This document shows, in pieces, positions 27,098-39,968 of a DNA stretch of 64,000 bases. The first letter of the stretch is position 1; each line of letters begins with the position of its first letter. Origin of the DNA: Pseudomonas sp. MIACH (lineage in GTDB: Bacteria; Pseudomonadota; Gammaproteobacteria; Pseudomonadales; Pseudomonadaceae); the NCBI RefSeq assembly GCF_001269925.1, contig NZ_LHVO01000027.1, positions 90,581 through 154,580 of the forward strand. The letters are read 5' to 3'. A program made the position numbers and the translations under genes. The notes below the pieces were generated by a model that saw nothing but the letters and a program-made list of their open reading frames with translations, had not been told where the DNA came from and did not search any database.

Positions 27098-27477
27098 CAG
27101 TGCAGGGACCCCGGCACCGCAAGACGAAAGGGCGCGATGACGGCGTCGAATAATTTGCCGTCGGTGGCTTTCATCTGATACGAGCCCTGCATGGTGCCGA
27201 CCTTGGACGTCATTACTGTGCCGCTGCTGTAAGTATGGCTGGCACCGATGTCGATCAGCGGTTGTTGGCCGACAACGCCTGCGCCGCGAACTTCCTCGAC
27301 CTGACCGTCACCGTCGGTGATCACCCAGTGGCGTGACAGCAGCTTGGCCGGCACCTGCCCGTTGTTCTTCACCGTAATGGTGTAGGCAAAGGCAAAGCGG
27401 TTCTGTTCAGGTTGCGATTGGTCCGCCAGGAAGCGGGTGACGACGCTGACGTCGATCTGGTAGCGAGGATCGGACAT
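27097..27477 (-). CDS. apaG: ApaG protein (Co2+/Mg2+ efflux-associated)
   Basis: 126 residues, immunoglobulin-like fold of the ApaG/F-box-associated family: [25 protein letters not shown], then [11 protein letters not shown]. Its molecular role is unresolved; it is linked to Co2+ resistance and Ap4A metabolism by operon membership. It shares the TGATG overlap with apaH. Confidence 0.96.
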   Translation of the reverse strand: MSDPRYQIDVSVVTRFLADQSQPEQNRFAFAYTITVKNNGQVPAKLLSRHWVITDGDGQVEEVRGAGVVGQQPLIDIGASHTYSSGTVMTSKVGTMQGSYQMKATDGKLFDAVIAPFRLAVPGSLH

Positions 27478-27580
27478 GCAAGAGGCCTTAAAAGCAAAAG
27501 CGGAGGACAGCAGATGCGGATCAGTCTAGGCCAAGAGGTGGGCACTAGGCCAGACATGTGTCTGGCCATGCCTGGGTGCT

Positions 27581-28393
27581 TCAGTCGGCGGTCGGCGCAG
27601 GCTGTATGGCAAGCTGGTCGGCCAGGCGCACGAACGCGGCCAGGTCCAGTTGCTCTGGGCGCAGGCTGCCATCGACGCCGGCAGCTTCGATTTCAGCGTT
27701 GCTCAGCAGGGCTTTGAGCGTGTTACGCAGGGTCTTGCGGCGTTGGTTGAACGCTTCACGCACCACTCGCTCGAGCAATTTGTGGTCCTTGGCCGGGTGT
27801 GGCAGCACGGCGTGCGGTACGAGGCGCACGATGGCCGAGTCGACTTTCGGCGGCGGGTTGAATGCGCCCGGGCCAACGTTGAACAGGTGTTCGACGCGGC
27901 AGTGGTACTGGACCATTATCGACAGGCGGCCCCAATCACCTCCACCAGGGCCCGCGGCCAGGCGCTCCACCACTTCTTTTTGCAGCATGAAGTGCATGTC
28001 GCGGATGATCCCGGCGTTGTTCAGCAGGTGGAAAATGAGTGGCGTGGAGATGTTGTACGGCAGGTTACCCACCACGCGCAGGCTGTTGGGCGCGGCGTTG
28101 AGGGTATTGAAGTCGAACTTCAGTGCATCACCCTGATGCAGGTTGAAGTTGGGCTTGTCGGCGAACTGCTGGTTGAGGATCGGGATCAGGTCCTTGTCCA
28201 ACTCCACCACGTCCAGTTGGCCGCCGCTGGCCAGCAGGCCTTGAGTCAGCGCGCCCTGGCCCGGGCCGATCTCCAGCAGACGGTCTTCTGGCTTGGCATG
28301 GATGGAGCGCAGGATACGGTCGATCACGCCAGCGTCGTGCAGGAAGTTTTGCCCGAAGCGCTTGCGCGCCCGGTGTTGGTAATGCTCGGTCAT
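27581..28393 (-). CDS. rsmA: 16S rRNA dimethyltransferase RsmA (KsgA)
   Basis: 270 residues. It has [11 protein letters not shown] at the start, the SAM-binding [16 protein letters not shown] and the catalytic NLPYNIS tetrad. It dimethylates two adjacent adenines in helix 45 of 16S rRNA. It overlaps pdxA by 4 bases (ATGA). The symbol is shared with the unrelated RNA-binding regulator RsmA of pseudomonads; ksgA is the older name. Confidence 0.97.
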   Translation of the reverse strand: MTEHYQHRARKRFGQNFLHDAGVIDRILRSIHAKPEDRLLEIGPGQGALTQGLLASGGQLDVVELDKDLIPILNQQFADKPNFNLHQGDALKFDFNTLNAAPNSLRVVGNLPYNISTPLIFHLLNNAGIIRDMHFMLQKEVVERLAAGPGGGDWGRLSIMVQYHCRVEHLFNVGPGAFNPPPKVDSAIVRLVPHAVLPHPAKDHKLLERVVREAFNQRRKTLRNTLKALLSNAEIEAAGVDGSLRPEQLDLAAFVRLADQLAIQPAPTAD

Positions 28394-29379
28394 ATACGGG
28401 TCTCGGCCATCTGATAGGCGGTTTCCAGGGCCACGTGCAGGCTGCCGGTATCGATCTTGCCGCTGCCTGCCAAGTCCAGGGCGGTGCCATGGTCGACGGA
28501 GGTGCGGATGATCGGCAGGCCCAGTGTCACGTTGACTGCGGCGCCGAAGCCTTTGTACTTCAGCACGGGCAGCCCCTGGTCATGGTACATCGCCAGCACT
28601 GCGTCGCAGTGCTCCAGATATTTGGGGGTAAATAGAGTGTCTGCAGGCAGTGGGCCACGCAGGTCCATGCCTTCTTGGCGCAGACGCTCCAGGGTTGGTT
28701 CGATGATGTCGATTTCTTCCTGGCCCAAGTGGCCGCCTTCGCCGGCGTGGGGGTTGAGCCCGCAGACCAGGATGCGCGGTTGGGCGATGCCGAATTTCTG
28801 TTGCAGGTCGGCATGCAGGATGCGCGTAACGCGCTCCAGGCGCTCGGCGGTGATGGCGTCGGCAATGTCACGCAACGGCAGGTGTGTAGTCACCAGCGCG
28901 ACCCGCAGGCCACGTGTGGCCAGCATCATCACCACTTGAGCGGTATTGGTCAGCTCAGCCAGGAATTCGGTGTGACCGGAAAATGCAATGCCCGATTCGT
29001 TGATCACGCCCTTGTGGACCGGTGCAGTGATCATGCCGGCGAAGTCGCCGTCGATGCAGCCTTGTCCCGCGCGGGTCAGGGTTTCCAGGACGAACGCCGC
29101 GTTGGCCGTGTCGAGTTGCCCGGCAACGACCTTGGCTTGCAGCGGGGTGTCCCACACATACAAGCTGCCAGCGGGCGCCGGCAGGTCGGGCCAGTTGCCC
29201 GGTGCCACGTCCAGCAGATTGACGACCACACCCAGCTGCGCGGCCCGCTCAAGGAGCAGGTCGCGGCTGGTAATGGCAATCAGGGGGTGCGGCTGGGGTT
29301 GCGAGGCGAGCAGCAGGCACAGGTCTGGACCAATGCCGGCCGGCTCGCCGGGTGTTACCGCGAAACGCTGTGGTTTCAC
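28390..29379 (-). CDS. pdxA: 4-hydroxythreonine-4-phosphate dehydrogenase PdxA
   Basis: 329 residues starting [13 protein letters not shown], with the family segments [20 protein letters not shown] and [17 protein letters not shown], containing metal-binding histidines. It oxidises 4-phosphohydroxy-threonine for pyridoxal phosphate synthesis. The start is GTG, overlapping the surA stop (GTGA), so it relies on coupling. Confidence 0.97.
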   Translation of the reverse strand: MKPQRFAVTPGEPAGIGPDLCLLLASQPQPHPLIAITSRDLLLERAAQLGVVVNLLDVAPGNWPDLPAPAGSLYVWDTPLQAKVVAGQLDTANAAFVLETLTRAGQGCIDGDFAGMITAPVHKGVINESGIAFSGHTEFLAELTNTAQVVMMLATRGLRVALVTTHLPLRDIADAITAERLERVTRILHADLQQKFGIAQPRILVCGLNPHAGEGGHLGQEEIDIIEPTLERLRQEGMDLRGPLPADTLFTPKYLEHCDAVLAMYHDQGLPVLKYKGFGAAVNVTLGLPIIRTSVDHGTALDLAGSGKIDTGSLHVALETAYQMAETRI

Positions 29380-30710
29380 TGTGCTGCCTGGTCGGTGCCT
29401 GTTTGCTCGGCGCCTGGCAGCTTGTTTTCCACGTAGGCTTCGTCACGGATCTGACGCAACCAAGTCTGCAGCTCTTCATCGTATTTGCGGTTACGCAGTA
29501 CGTTCAGCGCTTGCTGCTCACGGGCCTGGCTGGTGTTGTCGGTGGCGCGACGGCCAAGGACTTCCAGCACATGCCAGCCATACTGAGTCTTGAACGGTTT
29601 GGACAATACGCCTTGCGGAGTATCGGCCATTACCTGTTGGAACTCGGGCACCAAGGCTTTCGGGTCGATCCAATTCAGGTCGCCGCCGTTGAGGGCCGAG
29701 CCTGGATCCTCAGAGAAGCTTTTAGCCAGGGTGGCGAAGTCTTCACCGCTTTGGATGCGGTCATAGATCTTCTGGGCCAGTTCCTTGGTTTGCGCTTCGG
29801 TGCGAATTTCGCTTGGTTTGACCAGGATATGACGAACATGCACTTCGTCTTTCAGCGAGGCCTCGCCACCGCGGCGTTCCAGCAACTTCAGGATAATGAA
29901 GCCGCCTGGCGTGCGTGCTGGCTGGGTGATGCCACCCACCTCCATTGCGCTCAGTTCGCGGTCGAACGGAGGTGGCAATTGAGCGGCTTTACGCCAGCCC
30001 ATGTCACCGCCTTCAAGGGCGTTGTCGCTGCCGGATTGAGCAATCGCCATCTGGGCAAAGTCGGCACCGGCTTTCAGGCGATCATAAATGGCCTGGGTTT
30101 TGGCGGCGGCGGCATTGAGCTGCTCGGAGTTGGCGCTGTCCGGGGTCGGGATCAGGATATTGGCCAAGTGCAGTTCTTCGGAAAGCTGCATCTTGCCGAG
30201 ATCCGAGGCCAGGAAGTTCTTCACTTCCTGTTCGGACACCTGAACCCGCTCGGCTACGCGGCGCTGACGCACACGGCTGATGATCATTTCGCGGCGGATC
30301 TGGTCACGGGCGTCCTCATAGGACAAACCGTCGTGGGCCAAGGCGGCGCGGAATTGATCAATGCTCATGTTGTTGCGTTGAGCGATGGTGCCGACCGCCT
30401 GGTTCAGTTCTTCGTCCGAAATACGGATGCCGGAACGATCACCGATCTGCAGTTGCAGGTTTTCGACGATCAGGCGCTCCAGTACCTGCTGGTCCAGGAC
30501 GCTGGTAGGTGGCACGCCGCCGCCACGCTTGGCGATGGTTTGCTGAACTTCCTTGACCCGCTGGTCGAGTTGGCTCTGCATGATCACATCGTTATCGACG
30601 ATGGCCACTACTTTATCCAGCTGTTGAACCGCAGCGTGTGCCGATGCGGTCCCCAGGAACAGTGCGCCCAGCACTAGCGGGCGCAGACAATCAGAAAGCT
30701 TGGTCTTCAC
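29376..30710 (-). CDS. surA: Periplasmic chaperone / peptidyl-prolyl isomerase SurA
   Basis: About 444 residues. A signal peptide ([20 protein letters not shown], cleaved after SAHA) precedes the N-terminal chaperone domain starting [19 protein letters not shown]. Two parvulin domains follow (for example [18 protein letters not shown]) and a C-terminal helix. It escorts outer-membrane proteins, including LptD, across the periplasm. The GTG at 30710 gives a normal signal peptide; a TTG six codons upstream is possible. Either start lies inside the 3' end of lptD. Confidence 0.95.
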   Translation of the reverse strand: MKTKLSDCLRPLVLGALFLGTASAHAAVQQLDKVVAIVDNDVIMQSQLDQRVKEVQQTIAKRGGGVPPTSVLDQQVLERLIVENLQLQIGDRSGIRISDEELNQAVGTIAQRNNMSIDQFRAALAHDGLSYEDARDQIRREMIISRVRQRRVAERVQVSEQEVKNFLASDLGKMQLSEELHLANILIPTPDSANSEQLNAAAAKTQAIYDRLKAGADFAQMAIAQSGSDNALEGGDMGWRKAAQLPPPFDRELSAMEVGGITQPARTPGGFIILKLLERRGGEASLKDEVHVRHILVKPSEIRTEAQTKELAQKIYDRIQSGEDFATLAKSFSEDPGSALNGGDLNWIDPKALVPEFQQVMADTPQGVLSKPFKTQYGWHVLEVLGRRATDNTSQAREQQALNVLRNRKYDEELQTWLRQIRDEAYVENKLPGAEQTGTDQAAQ

Positions 30711-33504
30711 GTTCACGATAACCTTCAATGCCTTTGTCGAGGAAGCTCTCTACCTTGGCGCCGGTCAGGCCGCCGAGTCCTTTGAGGACGATCTGCAGGA
30801 AGAGCCCGTGGTCACCCTTTTCGTTAAGCGGGGCGATCTGGCTGTATTCGTCGTTGGAAACCCAGTAACGGTTGATGACGCGCAGTTTCCAGCAGCAGTT
30901 GTCGTACTCGAAACCACCGAAGGCTTCCAGGGTACGGTTGCGTGCGTAGTCATACTGCCAGCGGGTGATCAGGTTCCACTGGGGAATGATCGGCCACATC
31001 ATCGAGAAGTCGTGTTGTTGGATTTTGTAGTAATCCTTCACGTAGTTCGCCGAGCCTGGGGTGCCGTAGTCGCCGCCGAATTGCCATTTGCCGGTCAGCT
31101 GGTTGTAGACGACCTGGTCGTTACGATAGCGATAACCAACGTTGATGATCTTGTTCGGGTCGTTTTCCGGCTGGTAGTGAAGCATCGCACTGCCGGAGCG
31201 AGGGCTGTGCTCCTCGGTGTCCCAGTTGTAACCGGCAGTGGCGCGCCAGTCACGGTTGAAGCGGAACTCGTAGTCCAGGGCAACCGGAGATACGTCGGAT
31301 TGCGAATCGGCACGGTCGGCGGCCAGGATGCCCGGCAATTGAACTTCACGATCCTTGAAGTACAGCGCCTGGCCCACGGATACGCGCTGACGCTCGAAAC
31401 CGTTTTCTTCGATCCAGCGGCTGGTCAAGCCAAGGGACAGCTTGTTTTCGTCGCCGATACGGTCCGTGCCGCTGAAGCGGTTGTCGCGGAACAACGACGC
31501 GTAGCTGAACGCGTACTCGCTGCTGTCGAAGATCGGGATATCGGACTGGTCCTTGTTCGGCACGTACAGGTAGAACGCGCGCGGCTCAAGGGTCTGGCGA
31601 TAGTTTGTGCCGAACCAGTTGGTATCGCGGTCGAAATACAGGCCGCTGTCGAGACTGGCCACCGGAATCGCGCGGTCCTGGGAGCTCTTGAAGGAGCCGC
31701 CTGCGTACTGGGTGCCGGCATTCGCTGCTGCTGTTTGTGCAGCGATGATGTCGTTCTTGCCCTTGTTGTCCAGGTCGAGATCGTACTTGGTGTAGACGTA
31801 CTTGAGCTTCGGCGTCACAAAACCGTAGGTCCAGTTCATCGGGTATTCGACGGCGGGTGCTACGTTCAGGCGAGTACCGTTTGCACGGGTCAGGCCGGTT
31901 ACGTAGGTGTCCAGGCGACGCTCGGTACCACCATCTTCATTGATGAAGTTGCCGGTTTCCAGGCTTCGCTCAAACCGAACTGCTTCGGTATCGTAGGTGA
32001 ACTTCAATCCACCTGGGCGGAACGGCAGCTGACCATTCAAGGTGATCTGCGGCAGCCGGTCATAAGGTGTGGTCTGGGAAATCGTCGCCAGTTGATAGGC
32101 CTGCACGTTCAGGCGTGCCTGGAACGAATTCCCGCGATAGGTCACGGAGCCCTGCTGGTTGACGAAGTCCCGACTCTCAACACCTTCCTGGTAGGACTTG
32201 AGGTCCTGGAAGTAGTAAGGGTCGCTGATCTTGGTGTAGTCGACCTGGGTCAGTACGCGCGAATCCAACCCGCCCTTGTGCTGCCAATTGAGCATGTAGC
32301 GGGTTTTTTCGTAGTCGGTCTGCTTCTTGCGCTCGTCGTTGTCGTCGTTCAGGTACGCGCCGCCGAACTGGCCTTCGCTGGACTTGGTGAGGTAGCGGAA
32401 TTCGCCTTCCATCATCATGCCGCGCTTGGTCATGTATTGCGGGTACAACGTGGCGTCGTAGTTTGGCGCCAGGTTGAAGTAGTACGGCGTGACCAGGGTG
32501 AAGCCGGTTTCGCCGCCGGTACTGAAGCTTGGAGGCAGGAAGCCGGACTGACGACGGTCGTCGATCGGGAAATAGATATAAGGGGTGTACAGGATCGGAA
32601 TGTTCTTGATCCGCAACGTCGCGTTGGTGGCCGTACCGAAACCGGTGGCCGGGTTCAACGTGATGTTGTTGCCCTTGAGCTGCCAGGCGTTGCTGTCTGG
32701 CTCGCAGGTGGTGTACGTACCGTCCTTGAGACGGATGATCGCGTTTTCGGCGCGCTTGGCGTACAGCGCGTTACCGCGGATACGCGACTTGTGCAGCACG
32801 TATTCGGCGTTGTCGATCTGCGCCGCACCGGTGTCCAGCTGAACCTGGGCGTGGTCGCCGACGATCAGGGCGCCGTTGTCGCGCAGACGCACGTTGCCGT
32901 TCAGCTCGCCACGGTTCTCAGCCTGGTACAGGCTGGCTTCTTCCGACTCCAGCTGCATGCTGCCCTGGCGCATGACGACGTCACCGGCCAGGGTCGCCAC
33001 TTGCGATTCCTGTTCGTAACGAGAGGCCTTGGCACCGATGAAGGTAGGCGCATCGCTCTTGTTCGTCTTGTCGTTCATGCCAGGACGAGTTGGCTCGATG
33101 TACGCACCGGCGCAGTAAGGACCGGTTTCGGCCAACTGGGCGGCGGTCAACTTTTCGCGAGGCACCCAGTCCAAGTGGCTGTAGTCGGCGCTGCGCGAAC
33201 GCAGGCCACGGCCCTTGGAGTCGGTGACCAGTGCGGTCTTCGGCTCGGCTTCGGCACTGCCGCCAGCGTCGGCCTGCGCCGTGCTGTTGCCCGAGCTGAC
33301 GGCTGCACCGTCATGCACCGGGCGCGGTGGCAATGGGGCGGCGGCGGTTTTCGGCGCGCAATCCCAGGCACCCGAAGCAGAGACTGAGCAGTCATACTGT
33401 TCCGCGGCGACCACGAATGAGGTGGCGAAAGGTTGCATGGCCAGCAGACTGCCGGTTACCAGCAACGGAAATTTTCTACGAAACGCGGGGGATTTCAATG
33501 CCAT
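30691..33504 (-). CDS. lptD: LPS-assembly outer membrane protein LptD
   Basis: 937 residues. A signal peptide ([20 protein letters not shown] ... VVAAEQYDC) is followed by a Pseudomonas-type N-terminal extension, the OstA jellyroll ([20 protein letters not shown]) and the 26-strand barrel ending in an OM-type C-terminus. Cys residues near the mature N-terminus ([14 protein letters not shown]) and in the barrel (DNCCW) would form the family's disulfides. It inserts LPS into the outer leaflet with LptE. The ATG at 33504 is chosen by signal peptide. It overlaps surA by 20 bases. Confidence 0.97.
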   Translation of the reverse strand: MALKSPAFRRKFPLLVTGSLLAMQPFATSFVVAAEQYDCSVSASGAWDCAPKTAAAPLPPRPVHDGAAVSSGNSTAQADAGGSAEAEPKTALVTDSKGRGLRSRSADYSHLDWVPREKLTAAQLAETGPYCAGAYIEPTRPGMNDKTNKSDAPTFIGAKASRYEQESQVATLAGDVVMRQGSMQLESEEASLYQAENRGELNGNVRLRDNGALIVGDHAQVQLDTGAAQIDNAEYVLHKSRIRGNALYAKRAENAIIRLKDGTYTTCEPDSNAWQLKGNNITLNPATGFGTATNATLRIKNIPILYTPYIYFPIDDRRQSGFLPPSFSTGGETGFTLVTPYYFNLAPNYDATLYPQYMTKRGMMMEGEFRYLTKSSEGQFGGAYLNDDNDERKKQTDYEKTRYMLNWQHKGGLDSRVLTQVDYTKISDPYYFQDLKSYQEGVESRDFVNQQGSVTYRGNSFQARLNVQAYQLATISQTTPYDRLPQITLNGQLPFRPGGLKFTYDTEAVRFERSLETGNFINEDGGTERRLDTYVTGLTRANGTRLNVAPAVEYPMNWTYGFVTPKLKYVYTKYDLDLDNKGKNDIIAAQTAAANAGTQYAGGSFKSSQDRAIPVASLDSGLYFDRDTNWFGTNYRQTLEPRAFYLYVPNKDQSDIPIFDSSEYAFSYASLFRDNRFSGTDRIGDENKLSLGLTSRWIEENGFERQRVSVGQALYFKDREVQLPGILAADRADSQSDVSPVALDYEFRFNRDWRATAGYNWDTEEHSPRSGSAMLHYQPENDPNKIINVGYRYRNDQVVYNQLTGKWQFGGDYGTPGSANYVKDYYKIQQHDFSMMWPIIPQWNLITRWQYDYARNRTLEAFGGFEYDNCCWKLRVINRYWVSNDEYSQIAPLNEKGDHGLFLQIVLKGLGGLTGAKVESFLDKGIEGYREREDQAF

Positions 33505-33634
33505 CTTATTAGTCCGGGCTTCCTGCGTGCCATCTGCCCGCGGTGTGGGCCGCACGCCTCTCGATGGTCTGAAAAAGATGCGTGATAATAAAGCATGACC
33601 CGCTTGACGGCTAGCGCCGTCGGAGACCCTTGTA

Positions 33635-35331
<1,697 letters not shown>

Positions 35332-35332
35332 C

Positions 35333-36100
35333 ATGTTGTGGCCAGGGACGCTGATCGGCGCCGGGGCTGGCTTTGCCATTGCCAGTATTCCGGGGGCCTT
35401 GTTGGGTGCGCTGTTGGGGCAGGCGCTGGATCGCCGCATGCAACTGCACAGTTGGGCGCAGTTGCGCGAGCGCTTGGGCGGGCGCCCGGCGTTACGCAAT
35501 GACGAGTTATTGTTTGTGTTGCTCGGGCGCCTGGCTAAAAGCAACGGGCGTGTGGTGGACGGTCATATCCAGCAGGCGCGGCAAGAGATGCGCTCGCTGG
35601 ACATGACCGACTCGGCACAGCGCCGTGCGATTGCGGCGTTCAATCGCGGCAAATCCGGTTCTGATCGGGTGCGCCGCTACCTGCGTGTGCTCAAGGCCCA
35701 ACCCCATGCGGCGGAAGGGGTATTGCGGGCGTGCTGGCGCATGGTCTGGGCGGACGGCAAAGCAGACGCTGCCGAGCGCGATCTGATCGACCTGTGGGGT
35801 AAGTGGTTGGGCTGGACACCGCAACAGCTGCAGGCGTTGGCGGCCGACTACGCACCTGAGCGCAAGCCGCTGGTCAGTCGCGGCACTACCTATCAGGACG
35901 CGTTGCGCTTACTCGGCGTGACGGCCGCCACCGAGCCCTCGGCCATCAAGCGTGCCTATCGCCGCCTGCTGAGCCGTCACCACCCGGACAAGGTGGCTGG
36001 CAGTGGCGCCAGCCCCGCGCAAGTGCGTGAGGCCACCGAGCGCACCCGCGAATTGCACAATGCCTATGCGTTGATTCGCGAGCGCCGGGATTTTCGTTGA
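35333..36100 (+). CDS. djlA: DjlA-like membrane-anchored J-domain protein
   Basis: 255 residues. An N-terminal glycine-rich hydrophobic segment (GTLIGAGAGFAIASIPGALL) is followed by a TerB-like helical domain (about 55-170), and a C-terminal J domain with HPD in LSRHHPDKVAG. DjlA proteins recruit DnaK at the inner membrane. It starts 2 bases after the murU stop. The E. coli homologue is linked to capsule signalling; the role here is not known. Confidence 0.9.
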   Translation: MLWPGTLIGAGAGFAIASIPGALLGALLGQALDRRMQLHSWAQLRERLGGRPALRNDELLFVLLGRLAKSNGRVVDGHIQQARQEMRSLDMTDSAQRRAIAAFNRGKSGSDRVRRYLRVLKAQPHAAEGVLRACWRMVWADGKADAAERDLIDLWGKWLGWTPQQLQALAADYAPERKPLVSRGTTYQDALRLLGVTAATEPSAIKRAYRRLLSRHHPDKVAGSGASPAQVREATERTRELHNAYALIRERRDFR

Positions 36101-36123
36101 CGATTTTGAAGTGACTGCCCAAT

Positions 36124-36159
36124 CCAATGTGGGAGGGGGCTTACCCCCTCCCACATTGG
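36124..36159. repeat. Perfect REP hairpin between convergent djlA and DUF3530 genes
   Basis: A 16-bp perfect stem (CCAATGTGGGAGGGGG and its complement) with a 4-base loop. The core GTGGGAGGGGGCTT matches the REP family abundant in P. fluorescens strains. It lies between two convergent genes and probably serves as a two-way terminator. Confidence 0.9.
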
Positions 36160-36173
36160 TTTTGTGCTGATCC

Positions 36174-37148
36174 TCAGTCGGCATTCGCCTGCGGGCTCAA
36201 CCAGCCGCGAATCCGGCGATACAACTGTTCCTGCTCGGCGGCGCTGTTGCCGGGCAAGGTCTTCAAGGACACCTGTTTATAACCCTCATTCTTCAAGCGC
36301 TTTGCCGCCTGGGCGCGTGCCTGGGCGTTTTTGCGGGCTTGGGCGTTGTCTTGGTAGAAGACGTCGGCGGTCGGCAGTTTCAGGCCTGGTGCCAGTTGCT
36401 GCACGTCTGGATGACGCCCGGTAGGTGTCTGCGCCGCGACCATCACGAGCTTCTGCACCTGGGACGGTTGTTTCTCGCTCAGGTAGCGCGCTGCCCACCA
36501 GGCGCCGGTGCCATGGCCGACCAGCACCACCGTACGTGCGCTCTGGGTCTGGGCAAAGGCCACGGCAGCATCGATGCGACTGAAGATGCGCGAGGCGTCA
36601 GTCTTGTCCTGCTCGTCGGCGCCCGGCACCACCGCCGGGTCGGTGCCCTCTGCCTCGGCGCTGGCGGCTTGCTCGATCGGTTTGTCAGCCGTGCTCGCGT
36701 CCTTACTGCTGGTGTCGACCGTGGCCTTGGGCGCTTCCATGACACGCGGTGGCAGGGTGTCCATGCTCACGTCCGGTAACGACAGGCTGAGGCTGCCCCA
36801 ATTGGCATCTGGAAATTTACGTCGCAACGGGCCAATTGCTTGCGGCCAGTCAGCATTTTCACCGGCGCCCGGTACGATAATCACCACACCTTCGGGCTCG
36901 GCGCTGTTGGCCGGTTTCCACAAGGCAAGGAATGACTCACTGCCGGCCTGCAACTGTTGCTGTTCCTGTTGCGGAATTTTGCGTTCCAGGGCGCTGGCTT
37001 CTTCCAGGCTACGCTCGGGCAAGGGCTGGCGTTCGACGGGTTTTTCGGCAGCCGGCGCCGGTGCGTCTGCGGCCTGCACAGAAAAGGCACTGGTAAACAG
37101 CAGCGACAGGCACAATGCTGGCAGTGCCGAACGGTTTCGATAGGGCAT
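36174..37148 (-). CDS. DUF3530 alpha/beta-hydrolase-like exported protein
   Basis: 324 residues. A signal peptide (LPALCLSLLFTSAFSVQAAD) precedes a low-complexity charged region and an alpha/beta-hydrolase-like core with GVVIIVPGAGENADWP and the nucleophile-elbow-like VVLVGHGTGAWWAARY, where the nucleophile position is His-Gly-Thr-Gly rather than a serine elbow. That makes esterase activity doubtful. This matches DUF3530 proteins of pseudomonads in the same position (PA0599 region). The function is unknown; periplasmic location is inferred. Confidence 0.85.
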   Translation of the reverse strand: MPYRNRSALPALCLSLLFTSAFSVQAADAPAPAAEKPVERQPLPERSLEEASALERKIPQQEQQQLQAGSESFLALWKPANSAEPEGVVIIVPGAGENADWPQAIGPLRRKFPDANWGSLSLSLPDVSMDTLPPRVMEAPKATVDTSSKDASTADKPIEQAASAEAEGTDPAVVPGADEQDKTDASRIFSRIDAAVAFAQTQSARTVVLVGHGTGAWWAARYLSEKQPSQVQKLVMVAAQTPTGRHPDVQQLAPGLKLPTADVFYQDNAQARKNAQARAQAAKRLKNEGYKQVSLKTLPGNSAAEQEQLYRRIRGWLSPQANAD

Positions 37149-37225
37149 CGTTGATTTCCGGCCAGAAGAGATTCCAGCAGCCTAATGGGTTGGTCAGTAT
37201 TTGTCAGTGATGTGAGACGTGGATC

Positions 37226-39220
37226 ATGGGTTTTCGCTGTCTGCTGGTTATCGGCTGTTTGTGCGTTGCCTTGATGGCAAACGCCTCTCCCCCACCTGTC
37301 GCCCCGCAGGCGCAGTTGAATGCGCAGCAGCGCGAATGGCTGGCCCAGCATGCGGAACTGCGGGTGGGCGTGGTGTTGCAGGTGCCTTACGCGCAATACG
37401 ACCGACGTTTGCAGCGCTTGTCCGGGGCGAATGTCGAGTTGATGCAGTGGTTGGCCAAGGCGCTGAACATCGAGCTGACCTGGCGCAACTTTCCTAATCA
37501 GGAGCAACTGGAAGCGGCTGTCCGCGACGACGAGGTGGACATTGCCCCCGGCCTGCAACAAACCCCGGCCGGTTTGCGCCTGTGGCTGTTCACCGACCCA
37601 TATATGCGCGTGCCCCAACATATTGTTGGCATCCGCGAGGGCGCCGCCGCCGTAGAGTTGGAGAAGCTCGACGAGCAATCCCGTGTTGCCGTGCGCATGC
37701 CCAGTGCGGTGGCCGATTACCTGCGCAGCACCTATCCCGGCCTTAACCTGCAAGGCGTGCCCATGGAGCGCCAGGCCTTGCAATTGCTGGTCAGCCAGCA
37801 GGCGCGTTATGCCGTGGTGGATGAAGCGCAATTAAGCCGGCTCTCCGGTGAGGCAGAGTTCGCCGGGTTGGCGGTGGTGGGGGATATCGGCTTGCCGCAA
37901 TTGCTGCGGGTCGCCACGCGCCGGGATTGGCCGGAATTGGCCGGCATCATGGAAAGCGCCCTGCGCGCCATCCCGGCCCGCGACCTGGATCAACTGCACA
38001 GTCGCTGGCTGCAACCCAAATACCCGCGTTTATCCGAATCCAAAGGCCTGTGGCAGAACCTCAGTCTCTTGCTCGGCCTGTTGCTGCTCGCCAGCCTGGC
38101 CGTGGTGTTCTGGCAGCGCCGCCAGCAACGCGTGCTGGAGCACGACCTGCTGGCGGCCCGCGAAGAAAGCGCGGCCCGCGCCGCCGGTGCCGAGGCGTTG
38201 AGGTTGACGCAGTTTTCCATCGACCAAAGCACTGTCGGCATCTTGTGGGTCAACTGGGACAGCCATGTGCGCTACGCCAATCGTGCGGCCGAAAGCATGC
38301 TCGGTTACGCGCCCGGGGCCTTGATCGAACGGCCGCTGGTCGACCTCGACCCGACCCTGGATATGGACCGCTGGCTCAACCTGTGGAAGCGTGCACGGGC
38401 CAGCGAAGAGGGGCCGCAGAACTTCGCCACCGATTGTTTGCGCGCCGATGGCAGCATTCTGCCGGCCAACGTGTCCTTGAGCTTTCTGCGCTTTGCCGAG
38501 GCCGAATACCTGGTGGTCTATCTGAACGACGTCACCGAACTGCGCCGCACCCTGGCCGCGTTGATGCAAAGTGAAGCGCAACTGCGCGAGTTGTCCGCCC
38601 ACCTGGAAACCGTGCGCGAAGAAGAAAAGGCGCGCATCGCCCGGGAAGTGCACGACGAACTCGGGCAAATGCTCACGGTGCTCAAGCTGGAAACCTCGAT
38701 GTGCGAGCTGTCCTATGCGCAACTGGATCCAGGCCTGCACGAGCGCTTGAACAGCATGAAGCGCCTGATCGCTCAGTTGTTCCAGTTGGTGCGGGACGTG
38801 GCGACGGCGCTGCGTCCGCCGATTCTCGATGCCGGTATTGCCTCGGCGATTGAATGGCAAGCCCGGCGCTTTGAAGCGCGCACGCAAATCCCCTGCCTGG
38901 TGCAAGTACCGGATAACCTGCCGGCCTTGAGCGATGCCAAGGCCATCGGCCTGTTCCGTATCCTGCAGGAGGCACTGACCAATGTGATGCGCCATGCCCA
39001 GGCGCATACTGTCGAGCTGACCCTGGCGGTGGAAGGCGCCGGCCTGCGACTGACCATCAGCGACGATGGCGTCGGTTTCGTCCAGGCCCAGGGGCGCCCG
39101 GTGTCGTTTGGCTTGGTGGGGATGCGCGAGCGCGTGCTGATCATGGGCGGGCAACTGAGCCTGGACAGTCAATTGGGCGAGGGCACCACCCTGAGTGTGA
39201 CGGTGCCGTTGGATGCATAA
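37226..39220 (+). CDS. agtS: Sensor histidine kinase, AgtS-like, with solute-binding-type sensor domain
   Basis: 664 residues. A signal or anchor segment (1-22) is followed by a periplasmic solute-binding domain (about 30-255), a membrane helix LSLLLGLLLLASLAVVF, a PAS domain (about 330-440), a HisKA_3 domain with the phospho-histidine in EKARIAREVHDELGQ, and an HATPase with DDGVGF. It is a NarX/DegS-type kinase. Followed by the response regulator and the ABC transporter, it matches AgtS of P. aeruginosa, which controls uptake of GABA and 5-aminovalerate. Ligand identity is inferred from context. Confidence 0.85.
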   Translation: MGFRCLLVIGCLCVALMANASPPPVAPQAQLNAQQREWLAQHAELRVGVVLQVPYAQYDRRLQRLSGANVELMQWLAKALNIELTWRNFPNQEQLEAAVRDDEVDIAPGLQQTPAGLRLWLFTDPYMRVPQHIVGIREGAAAVELEKLDEQSRVAVRMPSAVADYLRSTYPGLNLQGVPMERQALQLLVSQQARYAVVDEAQLSRLSGEAEFAGLAVVGDIGLPQLLRVATRRDWPELAGIMESALRAIPARDLDQLHSRWLQPKYPRLSESKGLWQNLSLLLGLLLLASLAVVFWQRRQQRVLEHDLLAAREESAARAAGAEALRLTQFSIDQSTVGILWVNWDSHVRYANRAAESMLGYAPGALIERPLVDLDPTLDMDRWLNLWKRARASEEGPQNFATDCLRADGSILPANVSLSFLRFAEAEYLVVYLNDVTELRRTLAALMQSEAQLRELSAHLETVREEEKARIAREVHDELGQMLTVLKLETSMCELSYAQLDPGLHERLNSMKRLIAQLFQLVRDVATALRPPILDAGIASAIEWQARRFEARTQIPCLVQVPDNLPALSDAKAIGLFRILQEALTNVMRHAQAHTVELTLAVEGAGLRLTISDDGVGFVQAQGRPVSFGLVGMRERVLIMGGQLSLDSQLGEGTTLSVTVPLDA

Positions 39221-39238
39221 CGATAAGAGGAAGCCCTT

Positions 39239-39868
39239 GTGATCCGTGTACTGGTAGCCGAAGACCACACCATTGTTCGTGAAGGCATCAAGCAATTGAT
39301 CGGCCTGGCCAAAGACCTGCTGGTGGTGGGGGAGGCGAGTAATGGCGAACAACTGTTGGAGACCCTGCGCCACGTGCCTTGCGAGGTGGTGTTGCTGGAT
39401 ATCTCGATGCCCGGCGTGAATGGCCTGGAAGCGATCGCACGCATTCGGGCGCTGAGCAATCCGCCGGCGATCCTGGTGCTGTCGATGCACGATGAGGCGC
39501 AAATGGCCGCGCGCGCCCTGAAGGTGGGGGCTGCGGGTTACGCCACCAAGGACAGCGACCCCGCGCTGCTGCTGATGGCGATTCGCAAGGTCGCGGCCGG
39601 CGGGCGCTACATCGACCCGGACCTGGCGGACCGCATGGTCTTCGAGGTCGGCCTGACGGACTCGAGACCTTTGCATTCGCTGCTGTCCGAGCGTGAATTC
39701 TCCGTGTTCGAACGCCTGGCCCAGGGCGCCAACGTCAATGACATCGCCCAGCAACTGGCGCTGAGCAGCAAGACCATCAGTACCCACAAGGCGCGGCTGA
39801 TGCAAAAGCTGAATATCACCTCCCTGGCCGAGCTGGTGAAGTACGCCATGGAGCACAAGCTCCTCTAA
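39239..39868 (+). CDS. agtR: NarL/LuxR-family response regulator, AgtR-like
   Basis: 209 residues. The receiver domain has VLVAEDHTIVREGIKQLIG, the phospho-acceptor Asp in VVLLDISMPG and the conserved Lys in GYATKDSDP. The C-terminal LuxR HTH reads LSEREFSVFERLAQGANVND then LSSKTISTHKARLMQKL. The GTG start has AAGAGGA upstream, 18 bases after agtS. It should activate the transporter genes downstream; a palindrome at 39969-39984 is a plausible site. Confidence 0.88.
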   Translation: MIRVLVAEDHTIVREGIKQLIGLAKDLLVVGEASNGEQLLETLRHVPCEVVLLDISMPGVNGLEAIARIRALSNPPAILVLSMHDEAQMAARALKVGAAGYATKDSDPALLLMAIRKVAAGGRYIDPDLADRMVFEVGLTDSRPLHSLLSEREFSVFERLAQGANVNDIAQQLALSSKTISTHKARLMQKLNITSLAELVKYAMEHKLL

Positions 39869-39968
39869 CCACATACCCAATAACGACAACCCCAAAACAC
39901 CGCCGAACCCATTCTTGCCGCTTGCAGCTCGCCTCTTGCAGCTGCCCTGTCCCATTCCCGCCATCCGT

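Noticed and set aside
30700..33387. An 895-codon open frame antisense to lptD
   Set aside because: Its composition (many Val, Gly, Arg, Ala), lack of any domain and exact overlay on lptD show it is a GC-driven shadow.
36174..37148. DUF3530 protein as an active serine hydrolase
   Set aside because: The expected GxSxG nucleophile elbow reads GHGTG, so no catalytic serine is apparent and I do not claim esterase activity.
38030..39964. A 644-codon open frame antisense to agtS and agtR
   Set aside because: It crosses two genes and an intergenic gap, is His/Gln-rich, and has no ribosome site.
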